A stretch of DNA of 64,000 nucleotides from Saccharophagus sp. K07 (GTDB lineage: Bacteria; Pseudomonadota; Gammaproteobacteria; Pseudomonadales; Cellvibrionaceae), in the NCBI RefSeq assembly GCF_014336955.1, contig NZ_QRAI01000002.1, positions 124,001 through 188,000 on the forward strand, in the 5' to 3' direction. Below, one piece after another: positions 41,879 through 52,341 of this stretch. The translations under genes and the position numbers were made by a program. The notes below the pieces were generated by a model. That model was not told the DNA's origin, searched no databases, and worked only from the letters and a program-made list of their open reading frames with translations. Every line of letters begins with the position of its first letter. The stretch's first letter is position 1.

Positions 41879-43499
41879 TCTTTTCTCCAGTACTTCTCTT
41901 TTCTCCGGACTTTCTGTCGCTCTCATCGCCGGGCCAATCTACAGTGCCGTCTTCTTTTATCGGGCTCGGGGCAGAAGCGGCTATGGCTTGTACCCGCGCC
42001 TGCGTCAGTATGGCTTGCCGATCGGCCAGCATATTTTGATTGGCGACCAGCAGTCGGTCCGCGTCAGAAATGCCGCGGCGATGGTAGCTGCGCAGTGTAG
42101 CGGCCTCGCACAGTTTGTCGAACTCTTCGAACAGCAATTGGGCGGCTGGATCACAATTGAGCATCGCGGCCGTTTGCAGACTTTCGATTTCGGTGGTTTC
42201 TACGGCGGGCGCGCTCGCCGTTTCGGTGGATTGGGTGATTTCTGCGACTGCGGCGGGGATATTGGTCAGCAGCTGTTCGCGTTGGTAAAGCGCTGCATGA
42301 TTCAAGGCGTAAATATCCTCTACGCCTTGTCTCAGAGCCTTGTGTTTTGCACGGGTCGCTGCGAAACGGCTGCTGCCAACCACCCGCGCCAAATACAGGT
42401 CCGCGCTGGCTCCAATATCTTTTAACCTGCCGCCCGTGGTTTTGCGGTTAAGCTCCAGCAGGCCGGCGAATAATTTTCGTACCAGCATGCGCAGAGATTT
42501 GGCTGCGCCAATCAGTAGATGCACAAGCTTGGTGTTATAGGATTCCCGCCACAAATTCAGACGTTCGTCCCAGTGGCCACCTTCTTTCGTTTGTTCGGCG
42601 AGCCAATGGTTGATGGATTCAGTCCAGATGGACGCTGCTGATGCGGATGGGCTGGAAAAGCGGCCGAACTGCTGCGCGACCACGGCCATAAATTCGTCCA
42701 CCTTCATGCCAGCTACAGCACTTAAGCCAATCACCAAGCGCAGATCCCCGCGACGCGTGCTGAAAATGCCGCGCGCCGCCTGCACGGATATTTGCGCGGA
42801 AGGGGAAATCTCGATGTGCTCGGGTGCCGCTACATCCATGGCAGCGGTGACTTGGCTGATCAGATGGTGAAAACGCGCGTGAGATTTGGCTTCGAGTGCA
42901 ACCCGCGCTTGCGGTGCCGGGCGCGGCCAGAAAGGCGAGAGCAAAAATGCCAGTAGTACGACTCCCGCGAGGGACGGCAACACCAAAGTGACCAGTTTTA
43001 TCGGTGTGGCAAGCGCCTCTGGCAAGTCCAAACCACTGAATAAAGCGGCGTGTCCTGTGGCTAAGTACCAAAGCAAAAGTCCGGCGGTAAAAGCCACCAA
43101 TAATAGGTACAAAGCCGGCGCCGGGAGAGCCGCCAGTATGGCGCCGGCGGAATTGTATTGCGGCGGGCCTTCCAGTCCTGCGGGGCGTAACGGATTGGCG
43201 AAGGTGCGCAGCAGCTCTTTGTACAGATCGTCCCGCTGCTTTTCCACACTGGTGACTATGGGTGGTTCGGCCACTTCGTAGGACTCAACTTTTACCCGCA
43301 GCCCCGCGGCGGAAAAGCGCTCGGCGTATTCCAGGGCTTGCTGATTATCCAGCCCTTTTTTGATCACCAAAGGCTTGAGCAGCAACAGTTGCACCTGCTC
43401 GGGTTTGAGGTTCATTTTCAGCAGCGCTTTGTGGACATCCAGCTTGGATTTGCCCGCGACAGGGGCTGCCTGAGAGATAACGCGGTATTTTTTCGACAT
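41862..43499 (-). CDS. M48-like membrane protein lacking the HExxH site
   Basis: 545 residues from ATG 43499. Residues 1-75 form a small domain (SKLDVHKALLKMNLKPEQVQ, LDNQQALEYAERFSAAGLRV), then two membrane helices (PAPALYLLLVAFTAGLLLWY and VTLVLPSLAGVVLLAFLL). Residues 200-300 follow the M48 peptidase pattern (LVIGLSAVAGMKVDEFMAVV), but where M48 has HEFGH this has QQFGR (276-280). Both zinc-binding His and the Glu are lost. It is probably a structural or regulatory pseudoenzyme. A long helical C-terminus follows. Confidence 0.7.
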   Translation of the reverse strand: MSKKYRVISQAAPVAGKSKLDVHKALLKMNLKPEQVQLLLLKPLVIKKGLDNQQALEYAERFSAAGLRVKVESYEVAEPPIVTSVEKQRDDLYKELLRTFANPLRPAGLEGPPQYNSAGAILAALPAPALYLLLVAFTAGLLLWYLATGHAALFSGLDLPEALATPIKLVTLVLPSLAGVVLLAFLLSPFWPRPAPQARVALEAKSHARFHHLISQVTAAMDVAAPEHIEISPSAQISVQAARGIFSTRRGDLRLVIGLSAVAGMKVDEFMAVVAQQFGRFSSPSASAASIWTESINHWLAEQTKEGGHWDERLNLWRESYNTKLVHLLIGAAKSLRMLVRKLFAGLLELNRKTTGGRLKDIGASADLYLARVVGSSRFAATRAKHKALRQGVEDIYALNHAALYQREQLLTNIPAAVAEITQSTETASAPAVETTEIESLQTAAMLNCDPAAQLLFEEFDKLCEAATLRSYHRRGISDADRLLVANQNMLADRQAILTQARVQAIAASAPSPIKEDGTVDWPGDESDRKSGEKRSTGEKNGEFA

Positions 43500-43872
43500 G
43501 GCAATCACGAGTGGAATGGAAAAGACTGCGGAAGAATGCCAGGAAACGAGCCGCAAGAGAACGACATATTCAACAAATTTTCCCTTTTAAGCCCGATAGG
43601 TCTCTGCTTTGAACCGAGGTCTTAGGACCTAAAAGACCCGTCCATTCGTGCGCCAAAAAAATAGTGGATTCATGATGGGCCGATAAATGGCTCTTTTTAA
43701 TGTTTGCTGACGAACTGTATTGCTTTTTTATCCAAATAAATAACGTGTGAAGTTTGTAGTGGAAAAGATTTGTTGGCTAAACTGCAATAGGAAGCTGAAA
43801 AATCACAGCAGAAAGAAAAACGCAGCAGAAATAAAAATTGCCTGAATCAAAAAATAAAAAGAGGGTTCTCTT
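43500..43872. promoter_or_regulatory. Divergent promoter region before nap
   Basis: 373 bp of AT-rich DNA between the M48-like gene and napE. It must hold the nap promoter. I see TTGCCTGAATCAA at about 43837, which is only partly like an FNR box (TTGAT-N4-ATCAA) and has the wrong spacing, so I do not call an operator. Confidence 0.4.
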
Positions 43873-44073
43873 ATGAACTCGCAGGATAACGACAGCTATA
43901 ACCGAAGCGATCATAATGCAGGCGAAATTACCGATCTAAAAGCCAAGGAGTGGCGTCTCTTTATTTTCATTATTGTCTTTTTATTTCCCATTCTTTCCGT
44001 TGCTGTGGTCGGTGGGTACGGCTTTGTGTTTTGGATGTATCAGTTGATTGCTGGGCCGCGCGGGCCCGTCTAA
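43873..44073 (+). CDS. napE: NapE, small membrane subunit of periplasmic nitrate reductase
   Basis: 66 residues. Polar N-terminus, then EWRLFIFIIVFLFPILSVAV and VVGGYGFVFWMYQL, the NapE pattern (a charged segment, one long membrane helix, and FVVWMYQMI-like ending). First gene of napEDABC. Its exact role is unknown even in model species. Confidence 0.88.
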   Translation: MNSQDNDSYNRSDHNAGEITDLKAKEWRLFIFIIVFLFPILSVAVVGGYGFVFWMYQLIAGPRGPV

Positions 44074-44086
44074 CTTGGATTTCTCC

Positions 44087-44377
44087 ATGGCTTGTTTAAT
44101 TGCAACAGATATGCCCAAAAATAAACCGCTGCATATCGCTAGTGTGATTGTTCATGTGTGGCCGAAATATATGCCTGCCGTAAAACATTGGCTTGGCCAT
44201 GTGCCCGGTGCGGAAATCCACGCGGAAAGTGCGCAAGGAAAATTGGTGGTGGTTATCGAAGCAGACAGCGAGCGCACAATTCTTAATACTTTGGATGATC
44301 TTGCCGCGCAGCCGGGTTGTCTTAGTGCTGCGTTGGTTTATCACGAAATACTGACGGAGGAGCCTGAACAGCCATGA
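44087..44377 (+). CDS. napD: NapD, chaperone for NapA
   Basis: 96 residues from ATG 44087 (ATG 44111 possible). [47 protein letters not shown] is the ferredoxin-like NapD fold that binds the Tat signal of NapA and holds back its export until the cofactor is in place. Overlaps napA by four bases. Confidence 0.9.
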   Translation: MACLIATDMPKNKPLHIASVIVHVWPKYMPAVKHWLGHVPGAEIHAESAQGKLVVVIEADSERTILNTLDDLAAQPGCLSAALVYHEILTEEPEQP

Positions 44378-46878
44378 CACTGACTCGCCGGATGTTTGCC
44401 AAAGCCAATGCGGCTGCGGCAGCCGCTATTGCAGCAGGCTTACCCGTTCCACCGGAAGCGGCCAATTTAATTACTAATCGGGAATTAACCGCGCTCAAAT
44501 GGGATAAAGCGCCATGCCGCTTTTGCGGTGTGGGATGCAGTGTAATGGTCGCAACCAAAGACGATCGCGTGGTGGCGACACACGGCGATGTAAAAGCCGA
44601 GGTGAATCGCGGCATAAATTGTGTGAAAGGTTATTTTCTGTCGAAAATCATGTACGGCCAGGATCGTCTGCACACGCCCTTATTGCGCATGAAGAACGGA
44701 CAGTACGATAAAAACGGTGAGTTTAAGCCGATTTCCTGGGAACAGGCTTTCGCCATTATGGCAGACAAATTCCGCGAAGCGATTCGCGACGCCGGTCCGG
44801 AAAGTGTCGCCATGCTCGGATCGGGTCAATGGACCATTTGGGAAGCCTATGCTGCAAGCAAATTATTTAAAGGCGGGTTGCGCAGTAATAATCTGGATCC
44901 CAATGCGCGTCACTGTATGGCCTCCGCTGTCGCCGGTTTTATGCGTTCATTCGGAATCGATGAGCCAATGGGCTGCTACGACGATATTGAACACGCAGAT
45001 GCTTTTGTGCTCTGGGGTTCGAATATGGCGGAAATGCACCCGATTTTATGGACGCGCATTACCGATCGGCGTTTGTCTTATGAGCATGTACAAGTGGTGA
45101 CTATGTCGCCCTACGAAACGCGCACTTTTGAGCTGGCCGATATTCCCATTATTTTTAAACCGCATACCGATCTGATTATTCTCAATTACATTGCCAATCA
45201 CATTATTCAAAGTGGCAAAGTCAATCGCGAATTTGTCAATAAACATACGCGTTTTGTGCGCGGGCAGGACAATATTGGCTACGGGTTGCGCCCGGAGGAT
45301 CCGCGCCAAATCAAAGCCACTGGCGCAGATAAAGCCAATACCTGGACGGATATTACCTTTGATGACTTTGCCAATTTTGTAAAACCCTACACGCTCGAAC
45401 ATACGGCAAAAGAAACCGGCGTTCCGGCGGAGCGGTTAAAACGTCTTGCGGAAATTTATGCCGATCCAAAAATTAAAGTGATGTCGCTCTGGACCATGGG
45501 ATTTAACCAGCACACTCGCGGTGTTTGGGCGAATAATATGGTTTACAACATTCATTTGCTCACCGGCAAAATCAGCGAACCCGGCAACAGCCCATTTTCT
45601 CTTACAGGTCAGCCATCCGCTTGTGGTTCTACGCGTGAAGTCGGCACATTTTCCCATCGCTTGCCGGCCGATATGTTGGTCACCAATCCGGAGCATCGCG
45701 CCAAAGCGGAAAAAATCTGGAAATTACCGCAAGGCACTATTCCCGACAAAGTGGGATTTGCCGCAGTCACGCAAAGTCGCAAATTAAGAGACGGAGTTAT
45801 TCGCGTTTACTGGACACAGGTTTGCAACAATATTCAGGCCGGACCGAATTTGATGCAGGAAACGCTTCCGGGTTGGCGCAACCCCAAAGCTTTCGTCATA
45901 GTGTCCGATGTGTATCCGACGGCGTCCGTTCAAGCGGCGGATTTGGTTTTGCCGAGCGCCATGTGGGTGGAAAAAGAGGGCGCATTTGGCAACGCTGAAA
46001 GACGCACACAATTTTGGCATCAACTGGTGCCACCGCCGGGCGAGGCGCGCTCGGATTTATGGCAGATGGTGGAATTTTCCAAATATCTCAAAACCGAAGA
46101 GATTTGGCCGCAGGAGTTGCTGCAAAAAGCACCTGGCTATCGCGGTAAAACCCTGTATCAGGTGTTGTTCGCCAACGGTCAGGTGGATCAATTTCCTGTG
46201 TCGGATGTCGAGGCCAATTACCGCAACGATGAGGCGAAATCATTTGGTTTTTATTTACAAAAAGGATTGTTTGAAGAATATGCCAGCTTTGGTCGCGGCA
46301 AAGCGCACGATCTCGCGCCGTTCGACACTTATCATCGAGAGCGGGGTTTGCGTTGGCCGGTGGTGGATGGCAAAGAAACCCGCTGGCGTTTTCGCGAAGG
46401 TTATGACCCTTATGTGGAAAAAGGCAGTGGTGTGCAGTTTTATGGGTACCCGGATAAACGTGCACTGATTTTTGCCGTGCCTTATGAACCACCTGCGGAA
46501 GCGCCGGATGCGGAATATCCATTTTGGCTCAGCACCGGACGAGTGCTGGAGCACTGGCATACGGGTTCCATGACACAGCGTGTGCCGGAACTGAATGCCG
46601 CTGTATCGCAAGCGCTGATTTATATGAATTACGAAGACGCGCGCGAGCAAGGGTTTCGCCGCGGCAGTGAAGTTCGTGTAGTCAGTCGACGCGGTGAAAT
46701 GATCGGCCGGGTGGAAACCCGCGGCCGGGTTAAACCACCGCGCGGGCTGGTTTACATTCCGTTCTTCGATGCCAATCGGCTGGTCAATAAATTGACCCTG
46801 GACGCGACGGATCCTATTTCATTGCAGACGGATTTCAAAAAATGTGCGGTCCGGCTTGAGCTGATCAAACTGGCGTAG
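44374..46878 (+). CDS. napA: NapA, periplasmic nitrate reductase catalytic subunit
   Basis: 834 residues, full length. Tat signal [17 protein letters not shown]. [4Fe-4S] ligands C48, C51, C55 and C83 (CRFCGVGC ... INCVKG). The molybdenum-binding Cys is C181 in [14 protein letters not shown]. The rest matches the Mo-bis-MGD domains ([56 protein letters not shown]). Reduces nitrate to nitrite in the periplasm. Confidence 0.97.
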   Translation: MTLTRRMFAKANAAAAAAIAAGLPVPPEAANLITNRELTALKWDKAPCRFCGVGCSVMVATKDDRVVATHGDVKAEVNRGINCVKGYFLSKIMYGQDRLHTPLLRMKNGQYDKNGEFKPISWEQAFAIMADKFREAIRDAGPESVAMLGSGQWTIWEAYAASKLFKGGLRSNNLDPNARHCMASAVAGFMRSFGIDEPMGCYDDIEHADAFVLWGSNMAEMHPILWTRITDRRLSYEHVQVVTMSPYETRTFELADIPIIFKPHTDLIILNYIANHIIQSGKVNREFVNKHTRFVRGQDNIGYGLRPEDPRQIKATGADKANTWTDITFDDFANFVKPYTLEHTAKETGVPAERLKRLAEIYADPKIKVMSLWTMGFNQHTRGVWANNMVYNIHLLTGKISEPGNSPFSLTGQPSACGSTREVGTFSHRLPADMLVTNPEHRAKAEKIWKLPQGTIPDKVGFAAVTQSRKLRDGVIRVYWTQVCNNIQAGPNLMQETLPGWRNPKAFVIVSDVYPTASVQAADLVLPSAMWVEKEGAFGNAERRTQFWHQLVPPPGEARSDLWQMVEFSKYLKTEEIWPQELLQKAPGYRGKTLYQVLFANGQVDQFPVSDVEANYRNDEAKSFGFYLQKGLFEEYASFGRGKAHDLAPFDTYHRERGLRWPVVDGKETRWRFREGYDPYVEKGSGVQFYGYPDKRALIFAVPYEPPAEAPDAEYPFWLSTGRVLEHWHTGSMTQRVPELNAAVSQALIYMNYEDAREQGFRRGSEVRVVSRRGEMIGRVETRGRVKPPRGLVYIPFFDANRLVNKLTLDATDPISLQTDFKKCAVRLELIKLA

Positions 46879-46891
46879 GAGGCGAGCACTT

Positions 46892-47422
46892 ATGAAACGA
46901 ATCCTATTTTTGTTTTTATGGCTGCCTCTCGCTGCATTTGCTCAGGATAGTAGGGTTGGCGATAACGGAGTGCAGGATAACGGAGTACAAGATAGCGCAG
47001 CCCGCGAATTTCCCTTGGATGCCCCAGCGCTGGATGGCGTCAGACCCGGCGGCACTTTGAGCCGCGAATTTTCCCCGCCGCAAATTCCGCGGGAACTGGT
47101 GCAAGGCCGCCGTTCGCCGCGCAATTATCCCGAACAACCGCCCACCATTCCGCATTCCATTCGCGATTATCAGGTGGATAAAAATTTTAATCAGTGTTTG
47201 AGCTGTCACAGCCGAGGTCGCAGCCCGGAAACCGGCGCGCCTATGGTGAGTATTACGCATTTTCTGGACCGGGATAATCAAGCGCTCGCCGCAGTTTCAC
47301 CACGCCGGTATTTTTGCCTGCAATGCCATGTGGAGCAGCATGATGTGCCGCGGGCAGTGGAAAACGATTTTCAGAGCATCGACACGGTTCTGCAAAAAAG
47401 TCTGGAAAGAAACGCGGAGTAA
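46892..47422 (+). CDS. napB: NapB, di-haem cytochrome subunit
   Basis: 176 residues. Signal MKRILFLFLWLPLAAFAQ. The mature N-terminus contains a tandem repeat (GDNGVQDNGVQD, from a 15-bp DNA repeat). Two haem sites, CLSCH and CLQCH, carry electrons from NapC to NapA; MVSITHFLDRD supplies ligand residues as in other NapB. Confidence 0.95.
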   Translation: MKRILFLFLWLPLAAFAQDSRVGDNGVQDNGVQDSAAREFPLDAPALDGVRPGGTLSREFSPPQIPRELVQGRRSPRNYPEQPPTIPHSIRDYQVDKNFNQCLSCHSRGRSPETGAPMVSITHFLDRDNQALAAVSPRRYFCLQCHVEQHDVPRAVENDFQSIDTVLQKSLERNAE

Positions 47423-47425
47423 ATT

Positions 47426-48073
47426 ATGTGGCGAATGCTCGGCGAATATTGGCGCATCTTCAGACGGCCTTCGACTTATATCGGACTTGGCACCTTGAGC
47501 ATGGGCGGATTTATCGCCGGCATTATTTTTTGGGGCGGGTTCAATACAGCGTTGGAATTCACCAATACAGAACAATTCTGCATTACCTGTCACGAGATGC
47601 ATGACAACCCGTACCAGGAATTAAAGCCAACAATCCATTACACCAACCGCTCCGGTGTGCGCGCTGTTTGTTCCGATTGTCACGTGCCACACGACTGGAC
47701 CTATAAAATTGCGCGCAAAATGGAAGCCTCAAAGGAAGTGTGGGGGTGGATCTTCGGCTCAATTAATACCCGCGATAAATTTGTAGCCAAACGCCGGCAT
47801 CTGGCGGAACGGGAATGGCGGCGTTTGAAAGCAAACGATTCGCTGGAATGTCGCAATTGCCATAATTTCGAATATATGGATTTCACCTTGCAATCTCCCC
47901 GCGCGCGGGAAATGCATTCCACTTTATTGGCAAGCAGAGAAAAAACCTGCATCGACTGCCACAAAGGCATAGCCCACTATCTGCCGGATATGGGCGGTGT
48001 GCCCATGGGGCACGTGGAGTTTGAGGAGAGTGAGGATTTATTGGCCGTGGCAGCAGCCGTGGCCGGTAGTTGA
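47426..48073 (+). CDS. napC: NapC, tetra-haem membrane quinol dehydrogenase
   Basis: 215 residues. A membrane helix ([20 protein letters not shown]) anchors a periplasmic domain with four CxxCH sites: CITCH, CSDCH, CRNCH and CIDCH. Takes electrons from menaquinol/ubiquinol and passes them to NapAB. Last gene of the operon; napF, napG and napH are absent. Confidence 0.95.
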   Translation: MWRMLGEYWRIFRRPSTYIGLGTLSMGGFIAGIIFWGGFNTALEFTNTEQFCITCHEMHDNPYQELKPTIHYTNRSGVRAVCSDCHVPHDWTYKIARKMEASKEVWGWIFGSINTRDKFVAKRRHLAEREWRRLKANDSLECRNCHNFEYMDFTLQSPRAREMHSTLLASREKTCIDCHKGIAHYLPDMGGVPMGHVEFEESEDLLAVAAAVAGS

Positions 48074-48078
48074 GTTTA

Positions 48079-48579
48079 TTAAGGAGACTTTGCCTGAGCT
48101 GCAAAATCAGCGCAGTTTTGCAGTAAGGTCTCGGAAATGGATTCTCGCTCAGGATGAAAATAGGTTTCAGAATAAACAATACATAATGTCTTATTTTCAC
48201 GTTGTGCCTTATACGGCGTCAAAATCTTGCTATTTTTAAAATGTCCTTCGGTTTGGATGGATTGTAAGGCGGATTCGGCTGCTGGTGAATTTTCGTAGGT
48301 CAAAGCGATAAAGCCGATATGAAGTGGAGAATTCTCTTTATCCTTTAGAAATATCTTTACCTCTTCCCTTTTAATATCCGGATTGCCCGCCAGACTGAAT
48401 TTTTCTTCCACCATCTTGCGATGATTAGCGCTATTTAACGGCGGGGCTACGACCTCAAAGCCGCTTGTATTGATATAGCGGCCTAAGTCCGTTGGGGAAG
48501 AATCGTCAGCAGAGCTGAGAGCGGTACAGGCAGTCAGTACAAAAATGCAGTTCAATCGCGCGGTTTTGATAAGAGTCAT
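48079..48579 (-). CDS. Hypothetical lipoprotein
   Basis: 166 residues from ATG 48579. Signal TLIKTARLNCIFVLTACTAL has the lipobox LTAC. The body is small and polar with a SPLHIGFIALTYENS strand and a Cys in ENKTLCIVYSETYFH. No family recognised. Convergent to napC with only five bases between them. Confidence 0.6.
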   Translation of the reverse strand: MTLIKTARLNCIFVLTACTALSSADDSSPTDLGRYINTSGFEVVAPPLNSANHRKMVEEKFSLAGNPDIKREEVKIFLKDKENSPLHIGFIALTYENSPAAESALQSIQTEGHFKNSKILTPYKAQRENKTLCIVYSETYFHPERESISETLLQNCADFAAQAKSP

Positions 48580-48641
48580 AGGTTATCCCTCACTCAGTCC
48601 GGGCTCGATGTCTATAGTCCCAGGTTGATTTTTGGCCATTT

Positions 48642-48681
48642 TCCCTCTCTGTTTACACAAATCCCTCTCTGTTTACACAAA
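48642..48681. repeat. Tandem duplication of 20 bp upstream of macA
   Basis: TCCCTCTCTGTTTACACAAA occurs twice, back to back, 119-158 bp upstream of the macA start. It might carry a duplicated operator, or be a chance slippage product. Confidence 0.8.
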
Positions 48682-48799
48682 TCCATGGAACTTTACATTT
48701 CTTTTCTCACCCTGCGGGAATAAATATTTCCCCCCAGCCTCTATAATCTGCCCATTCCAAAAAATTTTTGTTGCCGTTCCGCTCTATTGAAGGTTTGTC

Positions 48800-50161
48800 A
48801 TGAGATCAAGTTTCTCGAGTTTTTTTGCCCGCTATAAATGGCTGTTGTTGGCGCTGCTGGTGGTGGGGTTGATCGCAGTCTGGTTGTTCATGCGCGAGTC
48901 CGGCGGGCAGGCCCGCTTCTCCACAGCGACCGTCACACGCGGCACTATCGAAAACCTGGTAACGGCGACGGGCGTGCTGCAGCCGCGGGATTTCGTGGAT
49001 GTGGGGGCGCAGGTATCCGGTCAGTTGAAGGTGCTGCATGTGGATGTGGGCAGCAAGGTTAATAAGGGCGATTTGCTCGCCGAGATAGATGCGACCGTTT
49101 ATGCCGCCCGGGTGGAAGGAACCCGCGCGCAGTTGCGCAACCAGCAGGCGCAGCTCAAAGAGCGGGAAGCGCAGCTCAAGCTGGCCCGCATCAAATATCA
49201 ACGCCAAGTGAATCTGCTCAAGGAAGACGCCACCACCGCGGAAGAGCTGCAATCTGCCGAAGCGCAATTGCAATCCGCTGAAGCGCAATTGGAATCCCTC
49301 AAAGCGCAATTGGGGCAAACCCAATCCAACTTGCAGGTGGAAGAAGCCAACCTGGAATATGCGCGCATTTACGCTCCTATGACCGGTACTGTTGTGTCCT
49401 TGACCTCACGCCAGGGCCAGACGCTGAATGCCAATCAGGTGGCGCCCACCGTGCTGCGTATCGCCGACCTCTCCACCATGACCGTCCAAGCGCAGGTTTC
49501 CGAGGCGGATATCAGCAAATTGCAGGTGGGCATGCAGGTTTACTTCACCACCTTTGGCGGCGGCGGTAAACGCTGGTACAGCACCCTGGATCGCGTCGAG
49601 CCTACGCCGACCGTTCTTAACAACGTGGTGCTCTATAACGCACTGTTCGATGTGCCCAACCCTGATGGCGTCTTGATGACTCAAATGACCACACAGGTGT
49701 TTTTTGTGGTGTCACAGGCGCGCAATGTTCTGCAGGTTCCAGTGGCGGCGCTTAATTTCCAGAAGGGCGGTGATGCCCCTGCCATAAAAGGTGAAGGCCC
49801 GGCTCCCAGAGCTGATAACACGGCTCCTGCAGGCGCCAACCCGGCGGCCGGTCCTGGCCCAGGACCAAGCGGTCCACGCCCGGAAGGTGCTGCTGAACGA
49901 CGTCCACCAAACGGTGGTGGCGAGCGACGCCGGGAAACCTTGGATCCCAATACTCCGCGCAAAGCGACGGTCAGAGTGTTGGTTGGGCGTGACCAGATTG
50001 AAGAGCGCGAAGTCACCGTTGGTGTCAGCAACCGGGTGCGCGCGGAAGTATTGTCGGGCTTGAAGGAAGGCGAGCAGGTCATCCTCGGCGACGCCAGCAG
50101 CGCGCAAGCAGCTAACGCGAATCGACCCGGCTTCGGCGGCGGCATGAGGATGATGCGCTAA
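48800..50161 (+). CDS. macA: MacA-like periplasmic adaptor of an efflux pump
   Basis: 453 residues. Membrane anchor [19 protein letters not shown], lipoyl/barrel half-sites ([40 protein letters not shown]), a coiled-coil hairpin with a striking [16 protein letters not shown] repeat, and a membrane-proximal domain. Residues ~325-380 are an inserted Pro/Gly/Ala/Arg-rich low-complexity stretch ([20 protein letters not shown]), not usual in MacA. Works with the MacB transporter that overlaps its end. Confidence 0.92.
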   Translation: MRSSFSSFFARYKWLLLALLVVGLIAVWLFMRESGGQARFSTATVTRGTIENLVTATGVLQPRDFVDVGAQVSGQLKVLHVDVGSKVNKGDLLAEIDATVYAARVEGTRAQLRNQQAQLKEREAQLKLARIKYQRQVNLLKEDATTAEELQSAEAQLQSAEAQLESLKAQLGQTQSNLQVEEANLEYARIYAPMTGTVVSLTSRQGQTLNANQVAPTVLRIADLSTMTVQAQVSEADISKLQVGMQVYFTTFGGGGKRWYSTLDRVEPTPTVLNNVVLYNALFDVPNPDGVLMTQMTTQVFFVVSQARNVLQVPVAALNFQKGGDAPAIKGEGPAPRADNTAPAGANPAAGPGPGPSGPRPEGAAERRPPNGGGERRRETLDPNTPRKATVRVLVGRDQIEEREVTVGVSNRVRAEVLSGLKEGEQVILGDASSAQAANANRPGFGGGMRMMR

Positions 50162-52110
50162 TGTCATCTCCCACTGAACGCACGCCGTTGATCGAGTTGC
50201 ATGGCATCACGCGGGTTTATCACAACGGGGAAGTGGCAACGCAGGTATTGCACGGTATCGATCTGAAGATCTACCCCGGCGAGTTTGTCGCCATCATGGG
50301 GGCTTCGGGTTCCGGTAAGTCCACCCTGATGAACATTATTGGCTGTCTGGATAGTCCGTCCGGCGGGCAATATCTGTTTGAAGGCCGGGATGTTGCCACC
50401 TTCGATCACGACGAACTGGCGCGCCTGCGCCGGGAATTTTTCGGCTTCGTCTTCCAGAGCTACAACCTGCTGCCGGGCATGAGCGCCGTGGCCAACGTGG
50501 AAATGCCGGCGACCTATTCCGACATGACCCACCAGGAGCGTCACGACCGCGCCGCGGGCCTGCTGGCGCGGCTCGGTTTGGGCGAGCGTCTGCATCACAA
50601 ACCCAACCAGCTCTCCGGCGGTCAGCAGCAGCGGGTGTCCATTGCGCGCGCGCTGATGAACGGCGGCAAGATTATTCTCGCCGACGAACCTACAGGTGCA
50701 CTCGACAGCCGCAGCGGCGTCGAGGTGATGAAACTGCTGAAGGATTTATCCGAGCAGGGTTACACCATTATTTTGATTACCCACGATGCGGAAGTGGCTG
50801 CACACGCAGATCGTTTGATCGAAGTTCGCGACGGGCGTGTAGTGGCGGATGCGGGGCCGAAATCCGAGCCTAAATCGCTGCAATCCATGGATAACGCTAT
50901 CGCACACGGCGAGCCGTCATTAATTGATGAGATCGCCGCTGGTGGCAAAACTGCCATGCGCTCCCTGTTCGGCAATATTTTCCGCACGGTGTTAACGCTG
51001 CTCGGAATTGTGATCGGTGTAGCGTCGGTGATCACCATGTTGGCGATTGGCGATGGGGCTAAACAGGCGGTGGTGGAAAGCATCAGCGCCATGGGCAGTA
51101 ATTTATTGTTGGTGCGCCCGGGCGGCCCCAATATGCGCGGTGGCCGCTGGGGCGTTTCGACTCTGGTGCCCGAGGACGTCAACGCTCTCAACGAATTGCC
51201 GAATTTAATTGCGGTGCCTGAATTAACCGGCAGTTACACCTTGCGCTACGACACGGAAGATCACAGCGCAGAAGTCAATGCGACTTCTTCCAATTTTATT
51301 TATGCGCGCCAGTGGGACGTGGCTCATGGAACCTTTTTTTCCGAAGAGGACGAGCGTACCTACGCGACTGTTGCGGTGCTCGGCAAAACCGTCGCCGATA
51401 AATTATTCAGTCGGCGGGATCCGCTCGGAGAGTATTTGATCATCAACAATATTTTGTTCCAGGTGATCGGCGTGATGAGCGAGCGCGGCGCATCGCCTAT
51501 GGGGCAGGATCAGGACGATGTGGTGTTGGTGCCATTTACCACGGGGAGCTTGCGAATTTTTGGTCAGACATTTTTGCGCAATATCACGATTGCGGTTACT
51601 GATCCCGCGTTGATGGATGCAACTCAAGCCGCCGCACAGGAATTGTTGCTCGCGCGTCACGGCACGGAAGATTTTACGATCCGCAATATGGCATCGCTGA
51701 TCGATACGGTTTCGCAAACGCAAAACACTATGACGATTTTGCTCGCATCAATTGCGGCAATTTCGCTACTGGTGGGTGGAATCGGTGTGATGAATATTAT
51801 GTTGGTGAGTGTGACGGAGCGGACGCGGGAAATTGGTATTCGTATGGCGACGGGTGCGCGCCGGCGACATATTTTGCAGCAGTTTTTGATTGAGGCTCTG
51901 GTGGTGTCGGCGCTGGGCGGCATTATCGGGGTGGTTTTAGGTTTGTCGGCTACAGCATTGGTGGGTGTATTGGGTACGCCGGTTTCCTATTCGGTTATGC
52001 CAGTGGTATTGGCGTTTAGTTGTGCGTTTGCGACCGGATTGATTTTCGGATTTTTGCCAGCGCGCAAAGCAGCTGGATTGGATCCGGTGGCGGCATTGGC
52101 TTCGGAATGA
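50161..52110 (+). CDS. macB: MacB-like ABC transporter (ATPase-FtsX fusion)
   Basis: 649 residues. Walker [19 protein letters not shown], signature [16 protein letters not shown], Walker [16 protein letters not shown], then four membrane helices with a large periplasmic MacB_PCD domain between helices 1 and 2, and an FtsX-type C-terminus ([40 protein letters not shown]). Exports macrolides, peptides or siderophores through the outer-membrane factor encoded downstream. One-base overlap with macA. Confidence 0.95.
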   Translation: MSSPTERTPLIELHGITRVYHNGEVATQVLHGIDLKIYPGEFVAIMGASGSGKSTLMNIIGCLDSPSGGQYLFEGRDVATFDHDELARLRREFFGFVFQSYNLLPGMSAVANVEMPATYSDMTHQERHDRAAGLLARLGLGERLHHKPNQLSGGQQQRVSIARALMNGGKIILADEPTGALDSRSGVEVMKLLKDLSEQGYTIILITHDAEVAAHADRLIEVRDGRVVADAGPKSEPKSLQSMDNAIAHGEPSLIDEIAAGGKTAMRSLFGNIFRTVLTLLGIVIGVASVITMLAIGDGAKQAVVESISAMGSNLLLVRPGGPNMRGGRWGVSTLVPEDVNALNELPNLIAVPELTGSYTLRYDTEDHSAEVNATSSNFIYARQWDVAHGTFFSEEDERTYATVAVLGKTVADKLFSRRDPLGEYLIINNILFQVIGVMSERGASPMGQDQDDVVLVPFTTGSLRIFGQTFLRNITIAVTDPALMDATQAAAQELLLARHGTEDFTIRNMASLIDTVSQTQNTMTILLASIAAISLLVGGIGVMNIMLVSVTERTREIGIRMATGARRRHILQQFLIEALVVSALGGIIGVVLGLSATALVGVLGTPVSYSVMPVVLAFSCAFATGLIFGFLPARKAAGLDPVAALASE

Positions 52111-52147
52111 TTTTGGGCATGAGCTTCGTAACTGGGAGCGCACGAAT

Positions 52148-52236
52148 CCGGAAGTCTTTTGGAAAACGCCGTAAACCCATCCCTGGGGGCTGCCCCGCGT
52201 CCGTCCGGGACGCGAGGCTTTCCAAAAGACTTCCGG
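52148..52236. repeat. Large palindrome between macB and the outer-membrane factor gene
   Basis: Arms CCGGAAGTCTTTTGGAAA and TTTCCAAAAGACTTCCGG are perfectly complementary (18 bp), extended outside with mismatches (GCACGAAT / CTCCGTGC). The 53-bp loop holds a further hairpin (CCCATCCCTGGGGGCTG, CGTCCGTCCGGGACG). It may be a transcription attenuator, an mRNA stabiliser, or an intergenic repeat unit. Confidence 0.85.
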
Positions 52237-52341
52237 CTCCGTGCTCGCTGCAAAATTTAAGATCACTACTTCTTTCCACAATAATGATTTGCTATTTCGG
52301 CATTCGCTCGCGCGAGCTTGTGTTCAAATGAGGTTTTAACG

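Noticed and set aside
43835-43852. Possible FNR box before napE (TTGCCTGAATCAA)
   Set aside because: Only one half matches and the spacing is one base short.
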